A stretch of DNA of 64,000 bases from Lentzea aerocolonigenes (GCF_000974445.1 NZ_BBOJ01000022.1:62001-126000); one strand, 5' to 3'. Counted from the first letter of the stretch, positions 15,222 to 24,593 are shown. The notes: generated by a model from the sequence alone, not told the origin. Numbers and translations: made by a program.

Positions 15222-15983
15222 ATGCGAGCCGAGGAACGCAAACGGCGGATCCTGGCCAGGGCCCGCGCCGACGGTCGCGTCGACGTGGTGGAGATGGCGC
15301 ACGAACTGCGCGTCGCCCCGGAGACGGTCCGGCGCGACCTCCGCGTGCTCGACGAGCACGGCCTGGTGCGGCGCACGCACGGTGGCGCGATCCCGGTCGA
15401 GAGCGCCGGGTTCGAGACCGGGCTGAGGTTCCGCGCCGGGTCGCACGTGCCGGAGAAGCGGCGCATCGCGAAGGCCGCCGCCGAACGGCTCGACGACGCC
15501 GAGACCGTGTTCATCGACGAGGGCTACACACCGCAGCTCGTCGCGGAGGCGTTGCCCACCACCAACCCGCTCACGATCATCACGGCGTCGCTGCCGACCG
15601 CGGCGGCGATGTCCGAGCACCCGTCGTGCACCGTCCTGCTGCTGGGCGGGCGCGTCCGGGGTCACACACTGGCCACTGTGGACCACTGGACCACGAGGAT
15701 GCTGGGCGAGATGGTCATCGACCTCGCCTACATCGGTGCCAACGGCATCTCCCGCGAGCACGGCCTGACCACGCCCGACCCCGCGGTCGGCGCGGTGAAG
15801 GCCAAGGCGCTCGGCTCGTCCCGGCGGAAGATCTTCGTCGGGGTGCACACCAAGTTCGGCGTGTCCAGCTTCCACCGGTTCGCCGAGGTCGCCGACCTGG
15901 AGGCGATCGTCACCGACAGCGGCCTCTCCGCGCACGAGGCCCACCGCTACTCCCTGCTCGGGCCCAAAGTGCTCAGAGCCTGA
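15222..15983 (+). CDS. DeoR/GlpR-family transcriptional regulator
   Basis: A 253-residue repressor. The ATG at 15222 (after GCAGGTGAC) begins directly at the DeoR winged helix: MRAEERKRRILARARADGR, then VVEMAHELRVAPETVRRDLRVLDEHGLVRRTHGGA. Residues about 80-240 are the sugar-isomerase-like effector domain (FIDEGYTPQLVAEAL, ITASLPTAAAM, LLGGRVRGHTLATV, YIGANGISREHGLTTPDPAVGAVKAKAL), which binds a phosphorylated sugar. It precedes a polyol-type ABC importer and a zinc dehydrogenase and most likely controls them. Confidence 0.93.
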   Translation: MRAEERKRRILARARADGRVDVVEMAHELRVAPETVRRDLRVLDEHGLVRRTHGGAIPVESAGFETGLRFRAGSHVPEKRRIAKAAAERLDDAETVFIDEGYTPQLVAEALPTTNPLTIITASLPTAAAMSEHPSCTVLLLGGRVRGHTLATVDHWTTRMLGEMVIDLAYIGANGISREHGLTTPDPAVGAVKAKALGSSRRKIFVGVHTKFGVSSFHRFAEVADLEAIVTDSGLSAHEAHRYSLLGPKVLRA

Positions 15984-16074
15984 GCACTTTCCAGCCCGAC
16001 CCCCACGCACACCCCCGAACCCCCGGCGGGCTTGTTCAGCGCGCCCGGAAACCATTCCCCCGGAAGGAAAGACG

Positions 16075-17421
16075 ATGTCGTCGATCCGCTCAACCCTTCG
16101 CACACTCGGGGCCGCCACCGCTGTGCTGCTCCTGGCTTCCGCCTGTTCCGGCGCTGGAGGCGGTGGGGGTGGCTCCGACTCGGTGAACGTCCTGATGGTC
16201 AACAACCCGCAGATGCAGGACCTGCAGAAGCTGACCGCGGACAACTTCACCAAGGAGACCGGCATCAAGGTGAACTTCACCGTGCTGCCGGAGAACGACG
16301 TCCGCGACAAGATCAGCCAGGACTTCTCCAGCCAGGCCGGGCAGTACGACGTGGCGACGATCTCCAACTACGAGACGCCGATGTACGCCAAGAACGGCTG
16401 GCTCGCGGCGATGGACGACTTCGTGGCCAAGGACAGCGCGTTCGACCAGGCCGACATCCTCACGCCGATCAAGCAGTCGCTGACCGCCGCGGACGGCAAG
16501 GTGTACGCGCAGCCGTTCTACGGCGAGTCGTCGTTCCTCATGTACCGCAAGGACCTCTTCGACGCCAAGGGTGTCACGCTGCCCGAGAAGCCGACGTGGC
16601 AGCAGGTCGCCGAGGCGGCCCAGAAGGTCGCCACGCCCGAGGTCCGCGGCATCTGCCTGCGCGGCCAGCCGGGCTGGGGCCAGGTGATGGCGCCGCTCAC
16701 GACGGTCGTGAACACCTTCGGCGGCACGTGGTTCACCAAGGACTGGCAGGCGCAGCTCAACGCGCCGGAGTTCAAGGAGGCCACCAAGTTCTACGTCGAC
16801 CTCGTGCGCAACCACGGCGAGGCGGGCGCGCCGCAGGCCGGGTTCGCCGAGTGCCTCAACAACATGACGCAGGGCAAGGTCGCGATGTGGTACGACGCCA
16901 CGGTCGCCGCCGGTCTGCTGGAGGCCGACGACTCACCGATCAAGGGCAAGCTCGGCTTCGCGCAGGCACCGGTCGTGAAGACCGACACCTCCGGCTGGCT
17001 CTACACCTGGGCTTTCGGCATCCAGAAGGCGTCCAAGAAGCAGGAACAGGCCTGGAAGTTCATCTCGTGGGCGTCCGGCAAGGGCTACGAGGAGCTGGTC
17101 GGCAAGACCCTCGGCTGGGCCAAGGTTCCCGACGGCAAGCGCTCGTCGACCTACCAGCGCGCCGAGTACAAGCAGTCGTCTGGTTCGTTCGCCGCGGCCG
17201 CCGAGGCGGCGATCAAGGGCGCGAAGCCGAACGACCCCGGTGTGCAGCCGCGGCCGGCCCCCGGCATCCAGTTCGTCGGCATCCCCGAGTTCACCGATCT
17301 GGGAACGCAGGTGTCGCAGCAGATCAGCTCGGCGATCGCGGGCGCGGTGTCCGTGGACGACGCGCTGAACAACTCCCAGGGGCTCGCGGAGAAGGTCGCC
17401 GCGAAGTACAAGGGGCAGTGA
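16075..17421 (+). CDS. Polyol/sugar ABC transporter solute-binding lipoprotein
   Basis: A 448-residue family 1 binding protein. The signal ends in LLASAC (Cys24), followed by a Gly/Ser linker. Its mature sequence (VNVLMVNNPQMQDLQKLTADNF; YDVATISNYETPMYAKNGWL; QPFYGESSFLMYRKDLFDAKG) resembles the sorbitol/mannitol binding proteins (SmoE type). The ATG follows CCCCCGGAAGGAAAGACG. With the two following permeases and a polyol dehydrogenase it forms a polyol uptake operon; substrate assignment is inferred from similarity and context. Confidence 0.93.
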   Translation: MSSIRSTLRTLGAATAVLLLASACSGAGGGGGGSDSVNVLMVNNPQMQDLQKLTADNFTKETGIKVNFTVLPENDVRDKISQDFSSQAGQYDVATISNYETPMYAKNGWLAAMDDFVAKDSAFDQADILTPIKQSLTAADGKVYAQPFYGESSFLMYRKDLFDAKGVTLPEKPTWQQVAEAAQKVATPEVRGICLRGQPGWGQVMAPLTTVVNTFGGTWFTKDWQAQLNAPEFKEATKFYVDLVRNHGEAGAPQAGFAECLNNMTQGKVAMWYDATVAAGLLEADDSPIKGKLGFAQAPVVKTDTSGWLYTWAFGIQKASKKQEQAWKFISWASGKGYEELVGKTLGWAKVPDGKRSSTYQRAEYKQSSGSFAAAAEAAIKGAKPNDPGVQPRPAPGIQFVGIPEFTDLGTQVSQQISSAIAGAVSVDDALNNSQGLAEKVAAKYKGQ

Positions 17422-17422
17422 G

Positions 17423-18361
17423 ATGGCAGTCCTCGACTCCATCTCGACGGGGAAGCGGTCGGTCGCCGACCGGCCGCCTCCCGTCCCCCGCAAGCGGTAT
17501 CCGAAGTGGGCGACGCGGGCGCCGCTGCTGCCCGCGCTCATCTTCCTGATCATCGTGACGCAGCTGCCGTTCGTGGCGACGCTGGTCATCTCGTTCATGA
17601 AGTGGAACTCGCTCGACCCGGCCGGGCGCGGGTTCGCCGGGATCGACAACTACGTGAACGTGTTCACCGACCCCGACCTGCGGTCCTCGGTGGTCAACAC
17701 GATCGTCCTGACGGCGTCGGTGGTGCTGATCAGCCTGCTGCTCGGGCTGGGCCTCGCGTTGTTGCTGGACAAGAAGTTCGCCGGTCGCGGGTTCGTCCGC
17801 ACCATGCTCATCGCGCCGTTCCTCGTGGTGCCGGTGGCGTCCGCGCTGATCTGGAAGCACGTGCTCTACAACCCGGAGTACGGCCTGTTCAACGGAGTCC
17901 TGAACTGGCTCGGCTTCGACGCCCAGCCGGACTGGATCAGCACCATGCCGATGACGGCCGTGGTGGCGTCGCTGGTGTGGCAGTGGACGCCGTTCATGAT
18001 GCTGATCCTGCTGGCGGGCCTGCAGAGCAAACCCGTGGAACCCGTCGAGGCGGCCCGGATCGACGGCGCGTCGCCGTTCCAGGTCTTCCGCTACCTGACG
18101 TTCCCGCACCTGCGGCAGTACCTGGAGCTCGGCGGGCTGCTCGGGTCGATCTACATCGTGCAGAACTTCGACGCGGTCTTCACGATCACGTCCGGTGGCC
18201 TGGGCACGGCGAACCTGCCGTACATGATCTACCAGACCTTCTACCAGGCCCACGAGTACGGCGAGGCGTCCGCGGCCGGCGTGATCGTGGTGGCGGGGTC
18301 GATCGTCATCGCGACCTTCGCGCTGCGCGTGGTGTCCTCGCTGTTCAAGGAGGCGAAATGA
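17423..18361 (+). CDS. Polyol/sugar ABC transporter permease 1
   Basis: A 312-residue inner-membrane permease with a 30-residue cytosolic N-terminus and six membrane segments. The ATPase-docking loop VEAARIDGASPFQVFRYLTF lies at about 209-228. The ATG is one base after the upstream stop. It is the MalF/SmoF-type half of the channel. Confidence 0.94.
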   Translation: MAVLDSISTGKRSVADRPPPVPRKRYPKWATRAPLLPALIFLIIVTQLPFVATLVISFMKWNSLDPAGRGFAGIDNYVNVFTDPDLRSSVVNTIVLTASVVLISLLLGLGLALLLDKKFAGRGFVRTMLIAPFLVVPVASALIWKHVLYNPEYGLFNGVLNWLGFDAQPDWISTMPMTAVVASLVWQWTPFMMLILLAGLQSKPVEPVEAARIDGASPFQVFRYLTFPHLRQYLELGGLLGSIYIVQNFDAVFTITSGGLGTANLPYMIYQTFYQAHEYGEASAAGVIVVAGSIVIATFALRVVSSLFKEAK

Positions 18362-19158
18362 GGCGCATCTGGGGCGTTGCGGCCTGGTTCTGCGGAATCC
18401 TGTTCTTCCTGCCGGTCGCGTGGATGGTGCTGACGTCGCTGCACAGCGAGTCCGACGCGGCGACGAACCCGCCGTCGCTCGCGGCACCGCTGACGTTCGA
18501 CGGCTACGCCGAGTTCTTCGACGCGGGCGCGTGGCCGCCGTTGATCAACTCGTTCAGCGCCTCGATCGGGTCGACGATCATCGTGCTGCTGCTGGCGATC
18601 CCTGCCGCGTACGCGTTGTCGATCAAGCCGGTGGAGAAGTGGACCGACGTCCTGTTCTTCTTCCTGTCCACCAAGATGATGCCGGTGGTCGCGGCGCTGC
18701 TGCCGATCTACCTGATCGCGCAGTTCGCCGGGATGCTCGACAACATCTCGTTCCTGACGCTGCTGTACTGCTCGATGAACCTGCCGATCGCGGTGTGGCT
18801 CATGCGCTCGTTCCTGTCCGAGGTGCCGCGCGAGATCCTGGAGGCGGCGTCGATCGACGGCGCCGGGCTGATCACGATCCTGCGCCGGATCGTGGCACCC
18901 GTGGCCATGCCGGGCATCGCGGCGACGGCGTTGATCTGCTTCATCTTCAGCTGGAACGAGCTGCTCTTCGCACGGGTGCTCACCGGTGTCGTCGCCGGCA
19001 CCGCGCCCGTGTACCTGACCGGGTTCGTCACGTCGCAGGGCCTGTTCCTGGCCAAGGTCTGCGCCGCGGCGGTCGTGGTCTCTCTGCCGGTGCTCATCGC
19101 CGGGTTCGCCGCCCAGGACAAGCTGGTCCAGGGCCTTTCGTTGGGAGCGGTCAAGTGA
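18358..19158 (+). CDS. Polyol/sugar ABC transporter permease 2
   Basis: A 266-residue MalG/SmoG-type permease with six membrane segments; the EAA loop is LEAASIDGAGLITILRRIVA (about 160-179). Its ATG overlaps the previous stop (ATGA). As in the other importer, no ATPase subunit is encoded, so a shared MsiK-like ATPase elsewhere is expected. Confidence 0.94.
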   Translation: MRRIWGVAAWFCGILFFLPVAWMVLTSLHSESDAATNPPSLAAPLTFDGYAEFFDAGAWPPLINSFSASIGSTIIVLLLAIPAAYALSIKPVEKWTDVLFFFLSTKMMPVVAALLPIYLIAQFAGMLDNISFLTLLYCSMNLPIAVWLMRSFLSEVPREILEAASIDGAGLITILRRIVAPVAMPGIAATALICFIFSWNELLFARVLTGVVAGTAPVYLTGFVTSQGLFLAKVCAAAVVVSLPVLIAGFAAQDKLVQGLSLGAVK

Positions 19159-20144
19159 AAGCAGCAGTGATCACCGGCGTCGGGTCCGTCGAAGTGACCA
19201 CTGTGGACGATCCTGCCTGCGGTCCGCGTGAAGTGATCGTCGACGTGGCCGCCTGCGGACTCTGCGGAACGGACCTCCACATCCTGCAGGGCGAGTTCGC
19301 TCCCACCCTGCCGGTCGTGCCGGGCCACGAGTTCGCGGGCACCGTCGTCGAGATCGGGTCGCAGGTGAACGAGGTGAGGGTCGGCGACCGCGTGGCCGTC
19401 GACCCGTCGCTGTACTGCCACGAGTGCCGGATGTGCCGTTCCGGCAAGAACAACCTGTGTGAACGCTGGGCGGCCATCGGTGTCACGACGTCCGGTGGCG
19501 CGGCGGAGTTCGCCGTCGCGCCGGTGGCGAACTGCGTGAAGCTGCCCGACCACGTGCGGACCGAGGACGCGGCGTTGATCGAACCGCTGTCGTGCGCGGT
19601 GCGCGGGTACGACGTGCTGCGGACGCAGCTGGCGTCACGGGTGCTGATCTACGGCTCGGGCACCATGGGCCTGATGATGCTCCAGCTCGGCAAGCTGACC
19701 GGGGCGTCGTCGATCGAGGTGGTGGACCTCAACGCGGAACGGCTGGAGACCGCGGTCAAGTTGGGTGTGTCCGCGGTGGCGGGGTCGGCGGACGAGCTCG
19801 ACCGGCCGGAGGGCTGGGACGTCGTCATCGACGCCACCGGCAACGAGAAGGCCATCCAGGACGGCCTCGGCCGGGTCGCGAAGGGCGGCACGTTCCTCCA
19901 GTTCGGCGTCTCCGACTACTCCGCGCGGGTCACGATCGAGCCGTACCGGATCTACAACCAGGAGATCACCATCACCGGCTCGATGGCGGTGCTGCACTCG
20001 TTCGAACGGGCGGCGGACCTGTTCGCGACCGGAGTACTGGATCCGGAGATCTTCATCAGTGACAGGGTGCCGCTGACCGACTACGCGGGGGCGTTGGACC
20101 AGTTCAAGGCGGGTAAGGGACGCAAGATCCAGGTGCTGCCGTGA
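19155..20144 (+). CDS. Zinc-dependent polyol/alcohol dehydrogenase
   Basis: A 329-residue medium-chain dehydrogenase. The GTG start at 19155 overlaps the upstream stop (GTGA). The catalytic zinc site is Cys37 (CGTD), His58 and Glu59 (GHEFAG). The structural zinc cysteines are Cys88, 91, 94 and 102 (CHECRMCRSGKNNLC). A Rossmann fold follows (VLIYGSGTMGLMMLQLGKLTG, then VVDLN). This composition matches sorbitol/xylitol/threonine-type dehydrogenases, and its place in a polyol import operon suggests it oxidises the imported polyol to a ketose with NAD+. No kinase for the product is in the operon. Confidence 0.92.
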   Translation: MKAAVITGVGSVEVTTVDDPACGPREVIVDVAACGLCGTDLHILQGEFAPTLPVVPGHEFAGTVVEIGSQVNEVRVGDRVAVDPSLYCHECRMCRSGKNNLCERWAAIGVTTSGGAAEFAVAPVANCVKLPDHVRTEDAALIEPLSCAVRGYDVLRTQLASRVLIYGSGTMGLMMLQLGKLTGASSIEVVDLNAERLETAVKLGVSAVAGSADELDRPEGWDVVIDATGNEKAIQDGLGRVAKGGTFLQFGVSDYSARVTIEPYRIYNQEITITGSMAVLHSFERAADLFATGVLDPEIFISDRVPLTDYAGALDQFKAGKGRKIQVLP

Positions 20145-20218
20145 TCTTGGCTTGAAGTAGTCGCAAATGTTCGTGGGCACTCGTGTATCCAGGCGAGTGC
20201 CTGCGACTCCTTCCTGAC

Positions 20219-20488
20219 ATGTCGAAGTCCGGGCAGAAGGTAGTACCGCCGTACTTTTCGCACATGTCCGACGAAGAGCTCCTGTCGTGGTACGCGGAGC
20301 TTCAGGCGCGGGCGATGAGCCCGCAGCCTGGGGACGTCGATTTCGACCACACCCACCAGGCCGCCAAGCCGATGGCCGTTGAAGAGTTGCGCCACCGGAT
20401 CATGACGTTCCAGGGCTGGCCTGGAGGAATCTCCACGCTGGACGAAGGCTCGCCCTTCCACAACCTGTGGCACTGGCTCAGCGACTGA
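20219..20488 (+). CDS. Small hypothetical protein
   Basis: An 89-residue hydrophilic protein from ATG 20219; a GTG at 20183 or an ATG at 20264 (MSDEELLSWYAEL) are possible alternatives, none with a strong ribosome site. It has an acidic helical part (SDEELLSWYAELQARA) and a Trp-rich end (FQGWPGG ... NLWHWLSD). It overlaps the start of the sensor kinase by 22 bases, hinting at coupled translation. No family is recognised. Confidence 0.5.
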   Translation: MSKSGQKVVPPYFSHMSDEELLSWYAELQARAMSPQPGDVDFDHTHQAAKPMAVEELRHRIMTFQGWPGGISTLDEGSPFHNLWHWLSD

Positions 20489-22341
20489 CCCGAAGCGAGG
20501 TCGTCCTCGCTCGGGTCATCGGCGCGTTGGTGGCCGCCTGTGTGCTCTTCGCCGTCGTGCACACAGCGGTCACCGGCGCGGTCGCGCATCCGCGGAACTG
20601 GCTGGTCGCGTTCGCCTGCACCCTGCTCGGGGTGCGGGTGATCGGCCACGTCCGCAGGTCGGCCGTCGGGTGGTTGCTGCTGGCCATGGGCGTGTTCGGC
20701 GCGGTCGCCGTCGCGGTCGCGGGCCAGCCGGAGGACCATCCCGCCCGGTGGGTCGAGGCGTGGGTCTGGTGGCCCACGTACGCGTTGTTGCCCGCGGTGG
20801 CACTGGTCTTCCCGAACGGCAGGCCGTTGACCAACCGCTGGTGGATCGCGATCGGTGCGTCGCTGTTCAGCGCTGTCGCCGGCACGATCGGGATCGCTTG
20901 GGCGTCGTGGGGTGATCCCGCCGGCTTCTGGCAGTCCCGCGGTGGCGGCCTGGCCAAGACGATCACGCTGGTCGCGGTGCTCGCGGCGGGGATCGCGGTG
21001 GTCGCGGCCGTCGTGTCGTTGTTCCTGCGCTGGCGCCGGGCCGAAGGAGACGAACGCCGGCTGCTCGTGTGGGCCGTCGCGTTGCTGGGACTGGCCGTCG
21101 TGGCGACCGTTGTGGAAACCACGGACGGGCACGTCGCGTGGATCATCGGTGTGCTCGCGTTCCCTGCTGCTGCGGTGATCGCCATCGTGCGGTACGGGCT
21201 GTACGACATCGGGCTGCTCATCCACCGGTCGTTGCTCTACGGCTCGTTGACCGTCGTGCTGCTGCTCGTCTACCTCGGCGTGATGGTCGGCGCGGGCGAG
21301 CTGTTCACGAACGACGCCGAGGTGATCGGTGTGGTCGCGGCGGGACTGGTGTTCGCGCCGATCCGCAGCTGGTTGCAACGCAGGCTCGACCTGTGGCTGT
21401 TCGGTCAGCGCACCGATCCTTATGTCGCTTTGTCGACTTTGAGCGAGAAGCTCGAACGGTCGCAGGACGTGCTGCCGACGGTCGCGCAGACCGTGGCCGA
21501 GTCGTTGAAGCTGCCGTACGTGGCGATTCGCGGTGGCTCGGTGCTGGCCGAGCACGGACGCAGCCGCGGGTGGCCGCAGCTGCGTTTTCCCATGACGTAC
21601 CGGGGATCGTCGGTCGGTGATCTCGTCGTCGAGCCGCGGGCGCCCGACGAACGGCTGAGCGACCGCGAGCTGAGTCTCCTCGTCGACCTCGCCCGGTCCA
21701 CCGCACCTGCCGCGCAGTCGATCAAGCTGACCGCCGACCTGCAACTCGCACGCGAACGGCTCGTGCGTGCGCGCGAAGAAGAACGGCTGCGGTTGCGACG
21801 CGATCTGCACGACGGCGTTGGGCCCGCGCTGGTCGGGATCCGGTTGCAGCTCAAGGCGTTGCGCCGGTCGCTGGGCGAGGTGCTGGACCCGGTGCTGGCC
21901 GACGTCGACACGACCGCCGTCGAGGTGCGCAGGCTCGTGGACGGGCTGCGGCCGCCGATCCTCGACCAGGGACTGGCGCTGGCCGTGCGCGACGAGGCCG
22001 CGCGGTTCAACGGCGACCTGACCGTTCAGGTGGAGGCCGAGCAGATCGACGGCCTGTCCGCGGCAGTGGAAGTCGCCGCCTACCGGATCGTCGCGGAGGC
22101 GTTGACCAACACCGCACGGCATTCGGGCGCCTCGAAGTGCGTGATCACCGTCCGGGCGGACGGCGATCTCGTGGTGGAGATCGTGGACGACGGACGCGGG
22201 GTCTCGGCTGATTCCAAGCCGGGCGTGGGCCTCGACTCGATGCGAGAACGCTGCGCGGAGCTGGGTGGATCGTGCACAGTGGGACCCGCGCAACCACACG
22301 GGACACGGGTGGTGGCAAGGATCCCGCTGGAGGCCCAGTAA
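20467..22341 (+). CDS. NarL-type sensor histidine kinase
   Basis: A 624-residue membrane sensor. The first 260 residues hold about eight to nine membrane segments, with no obvious extracytoplasmic ligand domain. A GAF-like middle region (about 310-420) follows, then the HisKA_3 dimerisation helix with phospho-acceptor His448 in RRDLHDGVGPALVG. The C-terminal ATPase is GHKL-type (EALTNTARHSGASK; VDDGRG; GVGLDSMRERCAELGG). The GTG start at 20467 is a best guess. Its stop abuts the response regulator ATG, so the two are one two-component system. The signal is unknown; the arrangement resembles membrane-stress sensors. Confidence 0.9.
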   Translation: MALAQRLTRSEVVLARVIGALVAACVLFAVVHTAVTGAVAHPRNWLVAFACTLLGVRVIGHVRRSAVGWLLLAMGVFGAVAVAVAGQPEDHPARWVEAWVWWPTYALLPAVALVFPNGRPLTNRWWIAIGASLFSAVAGTIGIAWASWGDPAGFWQSRGGGLAKTITLVAVLAAGIAVVAAVVSLFLRWRRAEGDERRLLVWAVALLGLAVVATVVETTDGHVAWIIGVLAFPAAAVIAIVRYGLYDIGLLIHRSLLYGSLTVVLLLVYLGVMVGAGELFTNDAEVIGVVAAGLVFAPIRSWLQRRLDLWLFGQRTDPYVALSTLSEKLERSQDVLPTVAQTVAESLKLPYVAIRGGSVLAEHGRSRGWPQLRFPMTYRGSSVGDLVVEPRAPDERLSDRELSLLVDLARSTAPAAQSIKLTADLQLARERLVRAREEERLRLRRDLHDGVGPALVGIRLQLKALRRSLGEVLDPVLADVDTTAVEVRRLVDGLRPPILDQGLALAVRDEAARFNGDLTVQVEAEQIDGLSAAVEVAAYRIVAEALTNTARHSGASKCVITVRADGDLVVEIVDDGRGVSADSKPGVGLDSMRERCAELGGSCTVGPAQPHGTRVVARIPLEAQ

Positions 22342-22995
22342 ATGGACGCTGTGACGCGGGTCGTGATCGCGGACGACCACCCGGTGTTCCGGCGCGGGCT
22401 CAAGGCGTTGCTGGACGGCGAGGACGGGCTCTCCGTGGTCGGTGAGGCCGCGGACGGGCTTTCGGCCGTGCGGGTCGTGCTCGACCTGGAGCCGGACGTC
22501 GTCGTGATGGACCTGCACATGCCCGTGCTGGGTGGCGTGGACGCCGCGAAGCAGATCCTGGAGACGTTGCCTTCGTTGGGAGTCCTCGTGCTGACGATGC
22601 ACGAGGACGACGAGCTGGTGTTCGCGGCGATGAAGGCCGGTGCGCGCGGATATCTCGTCAAGACGACCGACGACGACGAGATCGTGCGTGCGGTGCAGGC
22701 GATCGGGGCCGGCGAGGCGATCTTCAGCGCCACCATCGCGCAACGGATGATGGGCTACTTCACCGCGATCTCGTCGTCCAAGGCCGTGCTGTTCCCCCAG
22801 CTCACGGACCGCGAACGGGACGTGCTGGAGCTGATGGCGTCCGGGCTGGACAACACCTCGATCGCGCACCGGCTCTCGCTGTCGGGCAAGACCGTGCGCA
22901 ACCGGGTGTCCGCGATCTTCACCAAGCTGCAGGTCGCGGACCGCGCGCAGGCCATCGTGCGCGCCCGTGAGGCCGGGTTGGGAAGTCCCTCTTAA
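22342..22995 (+). CDS. NarL/LuxR-family response regulator
   Basis: A 217-residue regulator. The receiver domain has acidic pocket DD (11-12), phospho-acceptor Asp57 in VVMDLHMP and Lys in YLVKTTDD. The LuxR-type helix-turn-helix is LTDRERDVLELMASGLDNTSIAHRLSLSGKTVRNRVSAI (about 153-191, discussed here in pieces). It begins one base after the kinase stop and is its partner. Targets cannot be predicted. Confidence 0.94.
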   Translation: MDAVTRVVIADDHPVFRRGLKALLDGEDGLSVVGEAADGLSAVRVVLDLEPDVVVMDLHMPVLGGVDAAKQILETLPSLGVLVLTMHEDDELVFAAMKAGARGYLVKTTDDDEIVRAVQAIGAGEAIFSATIAQRMMGYFTAISSSKAVLFPQLTDRERDVLELMASGLDNTSIAHRLSLSGKTVRNRVSAIFTKLQVADRAQAIVRAREAGLGSPS

Positions 22996-23067
22996 GTCGG
23001 GACACCGGTCACCTGACGGCGGGACAGCACCCCCAGTGAGATTGGCGTATCCGCCAAAGGGGGCCCG

Positions 23068-23613
23068 ATGGACATCACCTGGGACGTCGCACACGCGCGG
23101 CTCAGCCACGAACGAATGCTGCACATCACGCAAGCGCTCATCTCGATGCGACCCGAGACCGTGACGCTGGGCGGGGGCGAACCGCTCACCGTGCCCGGCC
23201 TGTTCGAGATCGTCGAGCAGTTCCGCGCCGCCGGCATCGACGTCGTCCTGCGCACGTCCGGCAAGTCGCTGCACCCGTCGATGGTGCGCACGCTGCTGGT
23301 CTCGTGCTCGCGCATCGAGGTGTGCGCGATGTCGTTCACCCACGCCATGCACGCGCTGCACCTGCTGGAGATCGGTGCCGCCAAGCTCGACCGGCACGCG
23401 GTGTTCGGCCTGGACGCCACGGGCATCCGGCGCGGGTTCGACCGGCTGGAGGAGTTCTGCGCCACGACCGCGTTCGAGCTGCCGCATCTGGCGTTCATCG
23501 CGTTCAGCGACACCATCGGGTCCGACCACGCGCAGTACCTTCAGTCGCTGGCGCCTCAGACGGTGCGGGTGACCGTGGAGACCGCGAACACCTCGGTCGT
23601 CAGAGCGAGTTGA
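23068..23613 (+). CDS. Radical-SAM-like protein lacking the Fe-S cysteine motif
   Basis: A 181-residue protein from ATG 23068, with AAAGGGGGCCCG as ribosome site. The segment ETVTLGGGEPLTVPGLFEIVEQFRAAG strongly resembles the second strand of radical SAM barrels, where GGEPL binds the amino end of SAM. The usual CxxxCxxC iron-sulfur motif should sit some 35-45 residues upstream; here only 34 residues precede GGEPL and none is a cysteine. It is thus either a degenerate family member or a half-barrel with another role. Later strands (VVLRTSGK, IEVCAMSFT, AVFGLDATG) continue the TIM-barrel pattern. No partner gene is obvious. Confidence 0.6.
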   Translation: MDITWDVAHARLSHERMLHITQALISMRPETVTLGGGEPLTVPGLFEIVEQFRAAGIDVVLRTSGKSLHPSMVRTLLVSCSRIEVCAMSFTHAMHALHLLEIGAAKLDRHAVFGLDATGIRRGFDRLEEFCATTAFELPHLAFIAFSDTIGSDHAQYLQSLAPQTVRVTVETANTSVVRAS

Positions 23614-23773
23614 TCAGGGCGCGCCAGGCGGTCGTGGAGAACGCGAGAACGTCACCGCTCGCGTTCTTCGTGTCCCGCACGAGCGCGTCCTGAGCGAGCG
23701 AGACCTCCACACAGCTTTCGGGACCACCGCCGTCGCTGTAGCTGCTCTTACGCCAGGTCCGTTCCGCCGCCAT
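23600..23773 (-). CDS. DUF397 protein
   Basis: A 57-residue protein; ATG 23773 is chosen because the conserved start of the family (WRKSSYSDGGG) follows at once. The family core is clear: ESCVEV, VRDTKN, and a C-terminal FSTTAWRALI. In actinobacteria such genes nearly always follow an Scr1/DUF5753 regulator, as here with a 26-base overlap. They are thought to act with that regulator in a toxin-antitoxin-like or developmental control pair (established association, mechanism largely unproved). The convergent radical-SAM-like gene overlaps it by 14 bases. Confidence 0.9.
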   Translation of the reverse strand: MAAERTWRKSSYSDGGGPESCVEVSLAQDALVRDTKNASGDVLAFSTTAWRALINSL

Positions 23774-24593
23774 GAGGGTCCTCTCGAAGTCCGCTGACGT
23801 ACTCCGCCAGCTTGCGCTTCGATTGTTCCGCATCTAGGGCGACGGCATCCAGCCGCTCGAAGAGTCGCCTGGCCCGCGCGACGGCGACGTTGTCCTGCGC
23901 CCAGATCTGAGCGGTGTCGGAGTCGCTGTACACGACCGGAGCAGCCTTGCCGAACTCATACAGCGTGGCAGGAGAGCGGAAGGCGCAGACGTTCGCGGGT
24001 ACGACCCGCAGAACGTGGGTGTTGAAAAGAAGACGCAGGTACTGGTCTTCACGAAGACGCGCATCACCCATCGGCAGCCGCAAGGCCAATTCGTGCACGT
24101 AGAACACGCATTCCGGCCGATTGGGCCGCCTCATGATCGTTTGCCGGTCGATGCGCGCTTGGACAAGCGTCTCGATGTCCACCGGTGCTTCGATGTAGGA
24201 GTCGACGAACAGCTGGCGCGCGTATTCCTCCGTCTGCATGAGGCCGTGCACGGTCAGGACGTTGTAGGCGAAGATCTTCGTGGCCATCGCCTCGGTCATG
24301 GCGAGTGTCCGCACGTTGTCCGGAACCTGCGCGAAGTACAGATCGAAAGCGTTGTAGTAGCGACGTCGGAACTCGTCGATGAAGTCGATGTCCTTGCCGC
24401 ACGTCGCCAAGTACTGCACGACATCGACATCACTCGCCCGCACCTTGCCGAGCTCGATGTCGGACACCTTGCTCGGGTCCCAGCCCAGCTGGATGGCCAT
24501 CGCACGGCCGTGGAGCGTTGTGCTCGTCTCCCTCAATCGGCGGAGCTCATCGCCGAGTTCCCGGCTGCACGGGGTGGAAATGATCGCGGTCAT
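23748..24593 (-). CDS. Scr1-family helix-turn-helix regulator (DUF5753)
   Basis: A 281-residue regulator. An N-terminal XRE-type helix-turn-helix occupies about residues 10-65 (LGDELRRLRETSTTLHGRAMAIQLGWDPSKVSDIELGK). The large C-terminal DUF5753 domain (about 90-270) has its usual landmarks: VHGLMQTEEYARQLF, RQTIMRR, FYVHELALRLP, LRVVPANV and a final helix. It is paired with the downstream DUF397 gene. The start is ATG 24593. Dozens of such pairs are usual in Pseudonocardiaceae and Streptomyces genomes. Confidence 0.93.
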   Translation of the reverse strand: MTAIISTPCSRELGDELRRLRETSTTLHGRAMAIQLGWDPSKVSDIELGKVRASDVDVVQYLATCGKDIDFIDEFRRRYYNAFDLYFAQVPDNVRTLAMTEAMATKIFAYNVLTVHGLMQTEEYARQLFVDSYIEAPVDIETLVQARIDRQTIMRRPNRPECVFYVHELALRLPMGDARLREDQYLRLLFNTHVLRVVPANVCAFRSPATLYEFGKAAPVVYSDSDTAQIWAQDNVAVARARRLFERLDAVALDAEQSKRKLAEYVSGLREDPHGGGTDLA

